Below, piece by piece: positions 32,987 through 42,383 of a stretch of 64,000 bases of DNA (positions are counted from its first letter, which is position 1; the number at the start of each line of letters is the position of its first letter). The notes under the pieces were generated by a model, which was not told where the DNA came from, made no database searches, and saw nothing but the letters and a program-made list of their open reading frames with translations. Position numbers and translations under genes: made by a program. The stretch lies in contig NZ_JASZYF010000024.1 in assembly GCF_030317115.1 (NCBI RefSeq), forward strand, positions 1-64,000, given 5' to 3'. This DNA is from Variovorax gracilis. GTDB taxonomy: Bacteria; Pseudomonadota; Gammaproteobacteria; Burkholderiales; Burkholderiaceae_C.

Positions 32987-34138
32987 CTATGCGGCTCCTT
33001 CTGTGGGACGGGCAACGGGTGCGGTAAGCGGGGTGCTGGCCTGAAGAGACGAGGTCCCCGGAGCCGCCGCGATCGCCTTGGGCGCCGACTTGCGCCGGAT
33101 GCGATAGGCGATCAGCGTGTCGCACGCCAGCAGCGTGAACAGGAGCAGACCCTGAAACACCCCGGTCAACGATTTGGGCAAGCCCAACCGCGACTGCGCC
33201 AATTCGCCCCCTATATAGAACATGCTCATCAGGATCGCCGAGAAGATCATCCCCACGGGATGCAGCCGCCCGACGAAGGCCACGATGATCGCGGCGAAGC
33301 CATAGCCGGCCGGCACGTAGGGCGTGAGCTGGCCGATCGGACCCGCCACTTCGAGCGCCCCGGCCAGGCCTGCCGCGCCGCCCGAGGTCAGCAGTGCGAT
33401 CCACACCGCACGCCGCGCCGAGAAGCCCGCGTAGCGCGCGGCCGCCGGCGCCAGCCCACCGACCTGCTGCGCGAAGCCCGCACGCGTCCGGAAGAGAAAC
33501 ACCCACAGCGCCGCCGAGCCGAGCAGCGCAATGATGAGCCCGATGCTCACGCGCGAACCCTTCATCAGCCGCGGGATCTGCGTCACCGCCTCGAAGGTCT
33601 TGGTCTGCGGGAAGTTGTAGCCCATCGGATCCTTCCACGGCCCGTAGACCATGTAGCCCAGCAGCAGCGTCGAGACGTACACCAGCATCAGGCTCACGAG
33701 GATTTCGTTCGCGTTGAACTTGTCGCGCAGAAAGGCGACGATGCCGGCCCACACCATGCCGCCCGCGATGCCCGCGAACAGGATCGCCGCGACGATCCAA
33801 GTTCCGGTCGTCTTGTCGGCCAGCAGCGCGACGCCGCCGGCAGCAATGGCGCCGAAGACGAACTGCCCCTCGGCGCCGATATTCCACACGTTGGAGCGAA
33901 AGCACACCGCGAGCCCGAGCGCGATGATCAGCAGCGGCGTCGCCTTGACCATCAGTTCGCCCAGCGCGTAGCCGCTCTTGATCGGCTCCCAGAAGAACAC
34001 CGAGAGCCCTTTGACCGGGTCCTTGCCCAGCATCGCGAAGAGCACCATGCCGATCACCACCGTGACCAGCAACGCCAGGATCGGCGAGCCGTAGCTCCAG
34101 AAACGCGAGAGCTGCGGGCGGGGTTCGAGCTTAAACAT
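32987..34138 (-). CDS. BMP-type nucleoside ABC transporter permease 1
   Basis: Inner-membrane permease of 383 residues with about 8-10 membrane segments. It starts MFKLEPRPQLSRFWSYGSPI, and the first helix is ILALLVTVVIGMVLFAML. Family blocks are AVCFRSNVWNIGAEGQFVFG, KFNANEILVSLMLVYVST, and GFSARRAVWIALLTSGGAAG. The C-terminal tail (after RIRRKSAPKAIAAAPG) is polar and low-complexity. It overlaps the ATPase gene by 8 bases, supporting coupled translation. It is paired with permease 2, from which it is separated only by a repeat. Confidence 0.91.
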   Translation of the reverse strand: MFKLEPRPQLSRFWSYGSPILALLVTVVIGMVLFAMLGKDPVKGLSVFFWEPIKSGYALGELMVKATPLLIIALGLAVCFRSNVWNIGAEGQFVFGAIAAGGVALLADKTTGTWIVAAILFAGIAGGMVWAGIVAFLRDKFNANEILVSLMLVYVSTLLLGYMVYGPWKDPMGYNFPQTKTFEAVTQIPRLMKGSRVSIGLIIALLGSAALWVFLFRTRAGFAQQVGGLAPAAARYAGFSARRAVWIALLTSGGAAGLAGALEVAGPIGQLTPYVPAGYGFAAIIVAFVGRLHPVGMIFSAILMSMFYIGGELAQSRLGLPKSLTGVFQGLLLFTLLACDTLIAYRIRRKSAPKAIAAAPGTSSLQASTPLTAPVARPTEGAA

Positions 34139-35672
34139 GGGCCACCTCCGCGGACGCCGTGGCGGCGCGATGCGATTTATCCCAGAGACCGCTCATCCAC
34201 TCGCCGATCTGCGGCACGGTGGCCGCGGCACGGTCGATGGAAGGCGAAAGCCGGCCCTTGGCGATCACGTGCAGGCGGTCGCTGATCTCGAAGAGTTCGT
34301 CGAGTTCTTCGCTCACCACCAGCACCGCACAGCCGGCGTCGCGCAGCGCAAGGATCTCCCCGCGAATGAGCGCCGCCGCGCCCACGTCCACACCCCAGGT
34401 CGGCTGCGAGACGATGAAGATCTTCGGGTTGGCGTCGATCTCCCGCCCGACGATGAATTTCTGCAGATTGCCGCCCGACAGCGAGCGCGCCGCCGCGTTC
34501 GGCCCGCCTGCCTTGACGTTGAAGCGCTGGATGATGTCGCTCGCATGCTGCTGCAGCGCGCGGGTGCGAATCCAGCCGCCCTTGCCCACCGCGTTGCTGC
34601 GCGTGAGCAGCAGGTTGTGCGCCAGCCCGAGCGTAGGCACCGCACCGCGGCCCAATCTTTCCTCCGGCACGAAGTGCAGCCCCAGCCCGCGCCGCCGGCG
34701 CGGCCGGAAATGCGCGGCCGGCTGGCCGAACACCTGGATCATCGGCGCCTCGGCGCGCGTGTCCTCGCCCGAGAGCGCGTAGAGCAATTCCTTCTGGCCG
34801 TTGCCCGACACACCGGCAATGCCCACCACCTCGCCGGCGCGCACGTCGAGCGAGATGCCGTCGAGATCGACGCCGAACTGGTCCTCCCGCGCCAGCGTCA
34901 GCCCCTTGACCTGCAGCGCCACCGCGCCCGCGTGGATCGGCCGGTGCGTCAGCGGCGGCGGCTCCGCGCCGATCATCAGGCGCGACAGCGATTCGTTGGA
35001 TTCGTTCTGCGGGTTGCACACCCCGGTGACCTTGCCGCCGCGCAGCACCGTGCACGCCGTGCAGAGCTCGCGGATCTCATGCAGCTTGTGGCTGATGTAG
35101 AGGATGCTGCAGCCTTCGGATGCGAGCTGCTTGAGCACGACAAAGAGCTTTTGCACCGCCTGCGGCGTCAGCACCGAGGTCGGCTCGTCGAGGATCAGCA
35201 GCTTGGGGTCGGTCAGCAGCGCGCGGATGATCTCGACGCGCTGCATCTCGCCGACCGACAGCGTGTGGACCGGGCGCGAAGGATCGATGTCCAGCCCGTA
35301 CTCGCCGGCCTTGGCCTGCACGCGGCGCGCCACCTCGGCGAGCGCCAGGCTCTTGTCGAGTCCGAGCCAGACATTCTCGGCCACGGTCAGCGTGTCGAAC
35401 AGGCTGAAATGCTGGAACACCATGCTGATGCCCAGCGCCCTCGCCTCCTGCGGATTGCGCACGTTGACCGGCTGGCCGTTGAACATCACGCTGCCTTCAT
35501 CGGGCTTCACCGAGCCGTAGATGATCTTCATCAGCGTGGATTTGCCGGCGCCGTTTTCGCCGAGCACCGCGTGGGTTTCACCGGGGGCCACCGTCAGCGA
35601 CACATCGCTGTTGGCGACCACTGCGGGATAGCGCTTGGTGATGTGCGCGAGTTGGAGTCTGTGGATTGTCAT
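34131..35672 (-). CDS. Nucleoside ABC transporter ATP-binding protein (double cassette)
   Basis: Cytoplasmic ATPase of 513 residues with two fused nucleotide-binding domains, as in the RbsA/NupO type. Domain 1 has Walker A LGENGAGKST, signature LSVGEMQRVEI and Walker B KLLILDEPTSVLT. Domain 2 has a degenerate Walker A GVSGNGQKE, signature LSGGNLQKF and a weak Walker B (PKIFIVSQPTWGVD, with Q in place of the usual acidic residue), typical of this transporter class. The start is the ATG at 35672 (MTIHRLQLAHITKRYPAVVA). It is first of the four-gene transporter operon. The NCS2 permease gene precedes it by 68 bases. Confidence 0.93.
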   Translation of the reverse strand: MTIHRLQLAHITKRYPAVVANSDVSLTVAPGETHAVLGENGAGKSTLMKIIYGSVKPDEGSVMFNGQPVNVRNPQEARALGISMVFQHFSLFDTLTVAENVWLGLDKSLALAEVARRVQAKAGEYGLDIDPSRPVHTLSVGEMQRVEIIRALLTDPKLLILDEPTSVLTPQAVQKLFVVLKQLASEGCSILYISHKLHEIRELCTACTVLRGGKVTGVCNPQNESNESLSRLMIGAEPPPLTHRPIHAGAVALQVKGLTLAREDQFGVDLDGISLDVRAGEVVGIAGVSGNGQKELLYALSGEDTRAEAPMIQVFGQPAAHFRPRRRRGLGLHFVPEERLGRGAVPTLGLAHNLLLTRSNAVGKGGWIRTRALQQHASDIIQRFNVKAGGPNAAARSLSGGNLQKFIVGREIDANPKIFIVSQPTWGVDVGAAALIRGEILALRDAGCAVLVVSEELDELFEISDRLHVIAKGRLSPSIDRAAATVPQIGEWMSGLWDKSHRAATASAEVAHV

Positions 35673-35740
35673 GCCTATGCCTGGCCTGTGGGTTGTCGTT
35701 CGAGCCCTGAACCGCCCCCTGGGCGGTCGCCGTATTGTCG

Positions 35741-37105
35741 TCAGTGTCCGCCGATGTAGATGAACTTGAAAAGGAACACGCCGCCGATCAGCCACACCAT
35801 CCAGTGCACCTGCTTGGCCTGGCCGGTGAACAGCTTGAGCACCGCATAGGTGATGAAGCCGAACGCCAGCCCGTTGGCGATGGAATAGGTGAAGGGCATC
35901 GTCAGCGCCGTCACGGCGGCCGGGATGACCTCGGTCGTCTCGTCCCAATCGAGCTCGGTCAGTTCCCTAAGCATCAAACAGGCCACGAAGAACAAGGCGG
36001 GCGCGGTGGCATAGGCCGGCACCGCGCCGGCCAGCGGCGAAATGACCAGCGCCGCCAGGAACAGCACCGCCACCGTGAGGGCCGTGAGACCCGTCCGTCC
36101 GCCGGCCTGCACGCCCGCCGCGCTCTCGACATAGGCGGTGGTGCTGGAGGTGCCCAGCAGCGATCCCGCGAAGATCGCGCCGCTGTCGGCCAGGAGCGCC
36201 TTGTTGAGCCGGTCCATCTTGCCCGGCACCAGCAGGCCGGCGCGCCGGGCCACGCCCATCAGCGTGCCGGTGGCGTCGAACAGCTCGACCAGGAAGAAGA
36301 CCAGGATCACGTTCAGGATGCCGCCCGACAGCGCCGCCTTGATGTCGAGTTGCAGGAAGGTCGGCGCGATCGACGGCGGCGCCGCGAAGATGCCGTGGAA
36401 GGTGTTGCCGCCGAAGAAGAAGGACAGCACGGTCACCGCGATGATGCCGATCAGGATCGCTCCGGGCACCTTGAGCCGGTCGAGCACCACGATCAGGAAG
36501 AAGCCCAGCGTCGCCAGCACCACCTCCGGCGTGTGCAGGTCGCCGAGCGTGACGTAGGTCGCCTTCGACGGCGCCACGATGCCTGCGCTCTTGAGCGCGA
36601 TGATCGCCAGGAAGAGGCCAATGCCCACGGTGATCGCGATGCGGATCGAATGCGGTATGCCCCGGATGATCAGCTCGCGCAACTTGAACACCGTGACCAG
36701 CAGGAAGAGGCAACCCGAGACGAAGACCGCGCCCAGCGCCGCCTGCCAGGTAAAGCCCATCTGCAGCACCACCACGTAGGCGAAGTAAGCGTTGAGCCCC
36801 ATGCCCGGCGCCAACGCGATCGGGTAGTTGGCGTAGAGGGCCATGATGCCCGTGCCCAGCGCGGCGATCAGGCAGGTGGCGACGAACACGGCGTCCTTCG
36901 GCATGCCCGCGTCGCCGAGGATCGACGGGTTGACGAAGATGATGTAGGCCATCGTCAGGAAAGTGGTGAGGCCCGCCACCAGTTCGGTGCGGATGGTGGT
37001 GTTGTGCTCCCTGAGCTTGAACACCCGTTCCGCCCAGCCCCTTGCGGCGGGCTGCGTCGGTGCGCCGTGCTCCTTGATGTCGAGCACTTGTTCTGTCCGG
37101 TTCAT
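35741..37105 (-). CDS. NCS2-family purine base permease (AzgA/GhxP-like)
   Basis: Proton-linked purine base importer, 454 residues, about 12-14 membrane segments. It starts MNRTEQVLDIKEHGAPTQPA; a soluble head precedes EHNTTIRTELVAGLTTFLTM. Family motifs are YPIALAPGMGLNAYFAYVVV, FFLVELFDATGTLMGVARR and GTSSTTAYVESAAGVQAGGR. This AzgA-like branch carries adenine, hypoxanthine or guanine in E. coli and plants, rather than xanthine or urate. It fits the adenine-hypoxanthine flow of the neighbouring enzymes. It lies 72 bases after a LysR gene on the same strand. Confidence 0.92.
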   Translation of the reverse strand: MNRTEQVLDIKEHGAPTQPAARGWAERVFKLREHNTTIRTELVAGLTTFLTMAYIIFVNPSILGDAGMPKDAVFVATCLIAALGTGIMALYANYPIALAPGMGLNAYFAYVVVLQMGFTWQAALGAVFVSGCLFLLVTVFKLRELIIRGIPHSIRIAITVGIGLFLAIIALKSAGIVAPSKATYVTLGDLHTPEVVLATLGFFLIVVLDRLKVPGAILIGIIAVTVLSFFFGGNTFHGIFAAPPSIAPTFLQLDIKAALSGGILNVILVFFLVELFDATGTLMGVARRAGLLVPGKMDRLNKALLADSGAIFAGSLLGTSSTTAYVESAAGVQAGGRTGLTALTVAVLFLAALVISPLAGAVPAYATAPALFFVACLMLRELTELDWDETTEVIPAAVTALTMPFTYSIANGLAFGFITYAVLKLFTGQAKQVHWMVWLIGGVFLFKFIYIGGH

Positions 37106-37177
37106 CGTCTTGTCTCCGAGTCTTTATGGATCGATGGCGTTGTCTGTCCTTGCTCGCGACGCCGGCGCGAGATCTAT

Positions 37178-38131
37178 CTATTCAGGGCCGCCCGCCTGTG
37201 CAGTGGGTCGCAGCGACGCCGCCACGGCCTTGGCGCGCTCGCGCAGCCAGCGCGCCGAACTCGACGAGTGCGTGCGCTCGTGCCAGAGCTGGTAGTACAT
37301 GAGGCGCGGCAGCGGCACCGGGCATTCGAGAATCGCGACCGGCAACCGGTCGAGAAAGCGCTCGCAATACTGGCGGCCGGTGGTCAGCACCAGCAGGCTC
37401 GAAGCCACCATGTCCGGAATGAGGCCGAAGTGCGCGCAGCGCGCCGTGATGTTTCGCTGCCGGCCCATTTCGTCGAGCATCTGGTCGATGATCCCGCGCG
37501 CACCCGGATGGGTGGGCGTGGGCGCGATGTGCTCGGCCGAGAGCCAGCTCTCCAGGTCCCAGCCGCGCCGCACGGCCGGATGGTCCTTGTTGACCAGCGA
37601 CACGATCTCGTCGCCGAAGAGCCTCGCCATGTGCAGGTCTTCCGGCGGCTTCAGCCAGTTGCCGATCACCACGTCGACCTGACCCAGCGAAAGATGCGCG
37701 TGGTAGTCCGAGTCGGAGCTCAGCGGATGGATCTCGATGTGGCACAGCGGCGCCTGGCTCTTGATCTGCGCGACCAGATGCGGCAGGAAGAGCGGGTCCA
37801 TGTAGTCGCTTGCCGCGATGCGGAAGGTGGTTGCCGCCGTCTGCGGATCGAAGCCGCGCGCGTCGCTGAACAGCACCTCGGCCGAGCGCAGGATGGCGGC
37901 GCTGGGCTCGATCATCCTCAGGCCCGCATCGGTCGGCACCATGCCCGAGCCGGAGCGCACCAGCAGCGGGTCGCCCGACAGTTCACGCAGCCGCTTGAGG
38001 GCTGCGGAAACGGCGGGCTGGTACATCCCCAATCGGATGGCGGCACGCGAGACGCTGCGGTCGGTCAACACGGTATGTAGAACCCTGATGAGATGAAGAT
38101 CGATCTTGTCTAGAAGCGCTTGGTCTCTCAT
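37178..38131 (-). CDS. LysR-family regulator of the purine cluster
   Basis: DNA-binding regulator of 317 residues. The winged helix-turn-helix is HLIRVLHTVLTDRSVSRAAI, then RLGMYQPAVSAALKRLRELS, and LLVRSGSGMVPTDAGLRM. The effector domain includes FRIAASDYMDPLFLPHLVAQ and LGQVDVVIGNWLKPPEDLHM. This is the NodD-like long-helix subtype, similar to the regulator at 42426-43331. It sits between xdhB and the NCS2 permease gene with short gaps (65 and 72 bases), all on one strand. It probably controls purine genes on either side; the ligand is unknown. Confidence 0.9.
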   Translation of the reverse strand: MRDQALLDKIDLHLIRVLHTVLTDRSVSRAAIRLGMYQPAVSAALKRLRELSGDPLLVRSGSGMVPTDAGLRMIEPSAAILRSAEVLFSDARGFDPQTAATTFRIAASDYMDPLFLPHLVAQIKSQAPLCHIEIHPLSSDSDYHAHLSLGQVDVVIGNWLKPPEDLHMARLFGDEIVSLVNKDHPAVRRGWDLESWLSAEHIAPTPTHPGARGIIDQMLDEMGRQRNITARCAHFGLIPDMVASSLLVLTTGRQYCERFLDRLPVAILECPVPLPRLMYYQLWHERTHSSSSARWLRERAKAVAASLRPTAQAGGPE

Positions 38132-38196
38132 GGCTGCCCACCGTGGTCTGGAATGTGCGGGCAGTTATACAGCGCTGCATTCACATGGAAGTGCCC

Positions 38197-40623
38197 TCAG
38201 GCGGCCGCGTTCTGCACCGCGGTGATCGCTCGGAGAATGGCCTCGCTCGTCGCCGGGGCGCGCAATTGCGGATCGGTCCGATGCTCGCCCACGGCCGACA
38301 CGGCGTCGCGGATCGCGAAGAACACCGAGAACGGCAGCAACAGCGGCGGCTCGCCGACGGCCTTGCTGCGATGGATCGAGTCCTCGAAGTTCTGGCCCTC
38401 GAACAGCCGCACGTTGAACACCGGCGGGCAGTCATTGGCCGTCGGGATCTTGTAGGTGCTCGGCGCGTGCGTGGTCAGCAGGCCCGTCTTCGGGTGCCAC
38501 ACCAGTTCCTCGGTCGTGAGCCAGCCCATGCCCTGGATGAAGGCGCCTTCGACCTGGCCGATGTCGACCGCCGGGTTCAGCGACTTGCCGGCGTCGTGCA
38601 GGATGTCGGCGCGCAGCAGCTTCCATTCGCCGGTGAGCGTGTCGACGATCACCTCGCTCACCGCCGCGCCGTAGGCGTAGTAGAAGAACGGGCGGCCGAA
38701 CATCTTGTCCTTGTCCCAGCTCAGGCCCGGGGTGGCGTAGAAGCCGTCGGACCAGAGCTGCACACGGTCGAGGTAAGCCTCGCCCACCACGCTGCTGAAC
38801 GAGAGCGTGCGGCCGTTGACCTCGACCTTGTCATTGGCGAAGCGCACGGCCGAAGCGTCGCCGCCATGGCGATTGGCGGCGCAGGCGGCAAGCCGCTCGC
38901 GAATCTGCCGCGCCGCGTCCTGCGCGGCCTTCCCGTTCAGGTCGGCGCCGGTCGAGGCGGCCGTGGCAGAGGTGTTGGCAACCTTCTGCGTGTCGGTGGC
39001 TGTCACCCTCACGCTCTCGAAGCTCACGCCCAGCTCGTGAGCCACCACTTGCGCCACCTTGGTGTTGAGGCCCTGCCCCATCTCGGTGCCGCCGTGGTTC
39101 ACGAGGATCGAGCCGTCGGTGTAGACGTGAACCAGCGCCCCGGCCTGGTTGAAATGCTTGACGTTGAAGGAGATGCCGAACTTCAGCGGCGCCAGGGCAA
39201 TGCCGCGCTTGAGAACCGGGCTCTTCGCATTGAAGGCCGCGATCTCTTCCCGGCGGCCGCGGTAGCCGCTGCTGGCTTCCAGCTCGGCCACGAGCTCGTG
39301 AATGATGTTGTCGCTCACGACCTGGCCGTAGGGAGTGACGTTGTTCTCCCCCTTGCCGTAGAAATTGACGCGCCGCACATCCAGCGGATCGCGCCCGAGT
39401 TCGCGCGCCACGCTGTCGAGAATGTTCTCGATCGCGATCGCGCCCTGCGGACCGCCGAAGCCGCGGAACGCCGTGTTGCTCTGGGTGTTGGTCTTGCCCG
39501 AGTAGCCGTGCATGGCCACGTCGGGCAGCCAGTAGGCGTTGTCGAAGTGGCACAGCGCACGCGTCATCACCGGGCCTGACAGGTCGGCCGAGTGGCCGGC
39601 GCGCGAAACCATCGTGATCTCGGCGCCGAGGATGCGGCCGTCGTCGTCGTAGCCGACTTCGTATTCGTACCAGAAGCAATGGCGCCGGCCGGTGATCATG
39701 AAGTCGTCGTCGCGGTCCAGCCGCAGCTTGACCGGGCGCTTGAGCTTGTTGGCCGCGATCGACGCCACGCAAGCGAAGAGCGCGGACTGGGATTCCTTGC
39801 CGCCGAAGCCGCCGCCCATGCGACGGCATTCGACGTGCACTTCGTTCGCGTGCAGGTGCAGCGCGTGGGCCACCAGATGCTGCATCTCGCTCGGATGCTG
39901 CGTCGAGCAGTACACGTGCATCGTGCCGCCTTCCTTCGGAATGGCATAGCTGATCTGGCCTTCGAGGTAGAACTGCTCCTGCCCGCCGACGTCGAGCTCG
40001 GCCTTGAGCCGGTGCGGCGCCTTCGCAATCGCGGCCTGTGCGCCGCCTTCGTTCGTGGCGCGCACCAGGTGCATCGGCGGAACCACGTACTGCTCCTTGG
40101 CGTGCGCATCCTGCGGCGTGAGCACGGGCGGCGCAGCCTCGATGTCGAGCACGTCCTTGGCACGGGCCGCGGCACGGCGCGCGGCGTCGCGCGTCTCGGC
40201 GATGACGGCAAACACCGGTTGTCCCATGTAGCGGATGTCGCCACTGCACAGGATGGGGTCGTCGTGAATGATCGATCCGCAATCGTTGCTGCCCGGAATG
40301 TCGGCCGCCGTGATCACGGCCACCACGCCCGGCATGGCCCGGATGGCGTCGAGCTTCATGTCCTTGAGCCGGCCATTGGCAATGGGCGACAAGCCCAGGG
40401 CGCAATGCAGTGTGCCGGCCAGTTCGGGAATGTCGTCGATGTAGGTCGCTTCCCCAGCGACGTGCAACTGGGCCGACTCGTGCGGCCGGCTGATGCCCAC
40501 GCGCGCGCCGTCGCCATGCGCTTTCGCTTCGGCGCGTTCGTCGATGCGCGCCGCGGTGTTGGTCAGGTAGTCGGCAAAGGCTTCGGCGGACTTGAACAGG
40601 CTGGGATCGAGGGGTTTGTTCAT
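38197..40623 (-). CDS. xdhB: Xanthine dehydrogenase molybdenum-binding subunit
   Basis: Large subunit of xanthine dehydrogenase, oxidising hypoxanthine and xanthine to urate at a molybdopterin cofactor. It has 808 residues. It starts MNKPLDPSLFKSAEAFADYL, and the a/b hammerhead domain begins near GISRPHESAQLHVAGEATYI. Molybdopterin-binding features are RMGGGFGGKESQSALFACVA, NTAFRGFGGPQGAIAIENIL, LVHVYTDGSILVNHGGTEMG, then QGLNTKVAQVV. The glutamate in EPPLLLPFSVFFAIRDAV near the C-terminus is part of the usual active-site end. The ATG at 40623 lies 1 base from the xdhA stop, so the pair is coupled. The maturation gene xdhC is not adjacent. Confidence 0.95.
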   Translation of the reverse strand: MNKPLDPSLFKSAEAFADYLTNTAARIDERAEAKAHGDGARVGISRPHESAQLHVAGEATYIDDIPELAGTLHCALGLSPIANGRLKDMKLDAIRAMPGVVAVITAADIPGSNDCGSIIHDDPILCSGDIRYMGQPVFAVIAETRDAARRAAARAKDVLDIEAAPPVLTPQDAHAKEQYVVPPMHLVRATNEGGAQAAIAKAPHRLKAELDVGGQEQFYLEGQISYAIPKEGGTMHVYCSTQHPSEMQHLVAHALHLHANEVHVECRRMGGGFGGKESQSALFACVASIAANKLKRPVKLRLDRDDDFMITGRRHCFWYEYEVGYDDDGRILGAEITMVSRAGHSADLSGPVMTRALCHFDNAYWLPDVAMHGYSGKTNTQSNTAFRGFGGPQGAIAIENILDSVARELGRDPLDVRRVNFYGKGENNVTPYGQVVSDNIIHELVAELEASSGYRGRREEIAAFNAKSPVLKRGIALAPLKFGISFNVKHFNQAGALVHVYTDGSILVNHGGTEMGQGLNTKVAQVVAHELGVSFESVRVTATDTQKVANTSATAASTGADLNGKAAQDAARQIRERLAACAANRHGGDASAVRFANDKVEVNGRTLSFSSVVGEAYLDRVQLWSDGFYATPGLSWDKDKMFGRPFFYYAYGAAVSEVIVDTLTGEWKLLRADILHDAGKSLNPAVDIGQVEGAFIQGMGWLTTEELVWHPKTGLLTTHAPSTYKIPTANDCPPVFNVRLFEGQNFEDSIHRSKAVGEPPLLLPFSVFFAIRDAVSAVGEHRTDPQLRAPATSEAILRAITAVQNAAA

Positions 40624-40624
40624 C

Positions 40625-42208
40625 TCAGGCTCCTTCGACGCTCGTTTCGTGGGGCATCACGCTCCAGACGCTGGTCGCCTCCACCGGCAACGGATCGGTC
40701 GTGCGCGTCTCCAGCCACAGGCGTTGCAGCAGGTTCTGCGCCACCTGCAGGCGGTAATCCGCGCTGGCGCGCATGTCGGTCAGCGGCTTGAAATCCTGAG
40801 CCAGCGCCAGCTTGGCGGCGTTCACGCTGGCCTGCGTCCAGGCCTTGCCGACCAGCGCGGCTTCGGCTTGCGCGGCGCGCTTCACGGTCGCGGCCATGCC
40901 GCCGAAGGCAAGCCGCACTTCCTTTACCACATCGCCGTCCAGCTCGACGGCGAAGCCGCCGCACAGGGCCGAAATGTCGCAGTCGAAACGCTTGCTGATC
41001 TTGTAGGCCCGCACCTGGCGCCCGAGCGCCGCCAGCGGCACCGAGAGACCCTGCACGAACTCGCCGGGCTCCAGCCGGTTCTTCATGTAGTCGACGTAGA
41101 AATCCGGCAGCGGCATGCGGCGCACCTTGTCGCCGCGGCGCAGCTCGATCTGGGCGTCCAGCGCCATGAGAACCGGCGGCGAATCGCCGATCGGCGAACC
41201 ATTGGCGACGTTGCCGCCCATCGTGCCGGCGTTGCGGATGGGCGGCGACGCGAAGCGCAGCCAGACGTCGGTGAGGCTCGGAACGCGCCGGGTCAGCGCG
41301 CGGAAGGCGTTCTCGAGCGAGGCGCCGGCGCCGATATAGAGCGCATCGCCGCGCTCCTCGACCGTCTTCATCTCGGCCACGTCGCCGACGAAGATGATGT
41401 CGCCGAGGTCGCGGAACTGCTTGTTGACCCAGAGGCCGACGTCGGTCGATCCGGCGAGCAACTGCGCCGTCGGCTTGGCTTCGCGCAGAGCGGCGAGTTC
41501 ATCCAGCGTGGTCGGCGCGTGGAAGTGGTCCAGGCGCTGACCGAGCGGGGCGGCGTATTCGAAGGTCTGGTCGTGCTGCAGGCTGGTCAAGGCCTGCACC
41601 ACGGGCTGCGTGTCGAGGCGCACGTCGGGCAGGTCGAACATGCGCTGGCCGGCGTCGAGGATCGGGCGGTAGCCGGTACAGCGGCACAGGTTGCCCGAGA
41701 GATCGTCGGCGAGTTGCTGTCGCGTGGGCCGCGTGCCGCCGGCCTGATGATGTTCGTAGGTCGACCACAGCGACATCACGAAACCGGGGGTGCAGAAACC
41801 GCACTGCGAGCCGTGGCAGTCGACCATCGCCTGCTGCACCGGATGCAGGCGCTGCACCGGGTGCTTGTCGTGCTGCTGGGCGTCGTGGCCGTGGCTGCAT
41901 TGCGCCTTCAGGTCTTCGACCGTGAACAGCGCCTTGCCGTGCAGCGTCGGCAGGAACTGGATGCAGGCATTGACCGTCGACAGGCGCAGTCCGTCGACCG
42001 CACCGTGCTCGCCGGCATCGGCAAGCTCGCCGATCACCACGGTGCATGCACCGCAATCGCCCTCGTTGCATCCCTCCTTGGTGCCGGTACAGCGGGCGTC
42101 CTCGCGCAGCCAGTCGAGCACCGAACGGGTCGGATGCACGCCGCTGACGTCGACGATCCGGCCGCGGTGGAAGAAGCGGATGGGTTGGGTGCTCGGTGTC
42201 ATGCTCAT
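40625..42208 (-). CDS. xdhA: Xanthine dehydrogenase iron-sulphur/FAD subunit
   Basis: Small subunit carrying two [2Fe-2S] clusters and FAD, passing electrons from the molybdenum site to NAD+. It has 527 residues. The plant-type ferredoxin motif is CTGTKEGCNEGDCGACTVV. The second cluster is GSQCGFCTPGFVMSLW with GNLCRCTGYRPI. The FAD domain contains LLAGSTDVGLWVNKQF and IRNAGTMGGNVANGSPIGDS. The C-terminal CO-dehydrogenase flavoprotein-like domain follows. The start is the ATG at 42208 (MSMTPSTQPIRFFHRG) or the ATG two codons later. The operon promoter should lie in the 217-base gap upstream. Confidence 0.95.
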   Translation of the reverse strand: MSMTPSTQPIRFFHRGRIVDVSGVHPTRSVLDWLREDARCTGTKEGCNEGDCGACTVVIGELADAGEHGAVDGLRLSTVNACIQFLPTLHGKALFTVEDLKAQCSHGHDAQQHDKHPVQRLHPVQQAMVDCHGSQCGFCTPGFVMSLWSTYEHHQAGGTRPTRQQLADDLSGNLCRCTGYRPILDAGQRMFDLPDVRLDTQPVVQALTSLQHDQTFEYAAPLGQRLDHFHAPTTLDELAALREAKPTAQLLAGSTDVGLWVNKQFRDLGDIIFVGDVAEMKTVEERGDALYIGAGASLENAFRALTRRVPSLTDVWLRFASPPIRNAGTMGGNVANGSPIGDSPPVLMALDAQIELRRGDKVRRMPLPDFYVDYMKNRLEPGEFVQGLSVPLAALGRQVRAYKISKRFDCDISALCGGFAVELDGDVVKEVRLAFGGMAATVKRAAQAEAALVGKAWTQASVNAAKLALAQDFKPLTDMRASADYRLQVAQNLLQRLWLETRTTDPLPVEATSVWSVMPHETSVEGA

Positions 42209-42296
42209 GCTCGTGGGGGCAACGGGGTTATCGCGATCAAAAATCGGGCCAACTGGAAGTTAGTCCTTTGGCGCACCAAATGCATACGGTCACGGC

Positions 42297-42309
42297 CATA
42301 GCGCCTATG
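42297..42309. promoter_or_regulatory. Palindrome upstream of xdhA
   Basis: CATAGCGCCTATG has 5-bp perfect arms around CGC, about 90 bases upstream of the xdhA start. Short dyads with an ATA/TAT edge in such positions are common LysR-type binding sites. Two LysR genes flank the xdh pair. Confidence 0.3.
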
Positions 42310-42360
42310 TGGGGCTTGGTATGTGACGCTGGGGAAAACCCTTGAATCGGGTTCCATTGT

Positions 42361-42383
42361 GTTCCCGGGAAGGGTTCGGGAAC
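42361..42383. repeat. Inverted repeat between LysR gene and xdhA
   Basis: GTTCCCG (42361-42367) and CGGGAAC (42377-42383) are perfect 7-bp arms with a 9-base loop. It lies 43 bases past the stop of the LysR gene at 42426. Without a U-tract it may be a processing stem or part of an operator. Confidence 0.35.

Noticed and set aside
31980..33905. A 641-residue permease
   Set aside because: The upstream part is permease 1 in the wrong phase; the true start at 32900 has a Shine-Dalgarno and begins the family domain.
35690..35740. Possible further repeat copy near CCGCCCCCTGGGCGGTCGCC
   Set aside because: It is only a short C/G hairpin before the ATPase gene. It lacks the TTCGTGTCGCTTCGCC-type block, so I did not count it in the family.
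30690..37177. Purine riboswitch upstream of transporter or permease genes
   Set aside because: The gaps are too short and lack the conserved three-way junction elements; none was recognisable.
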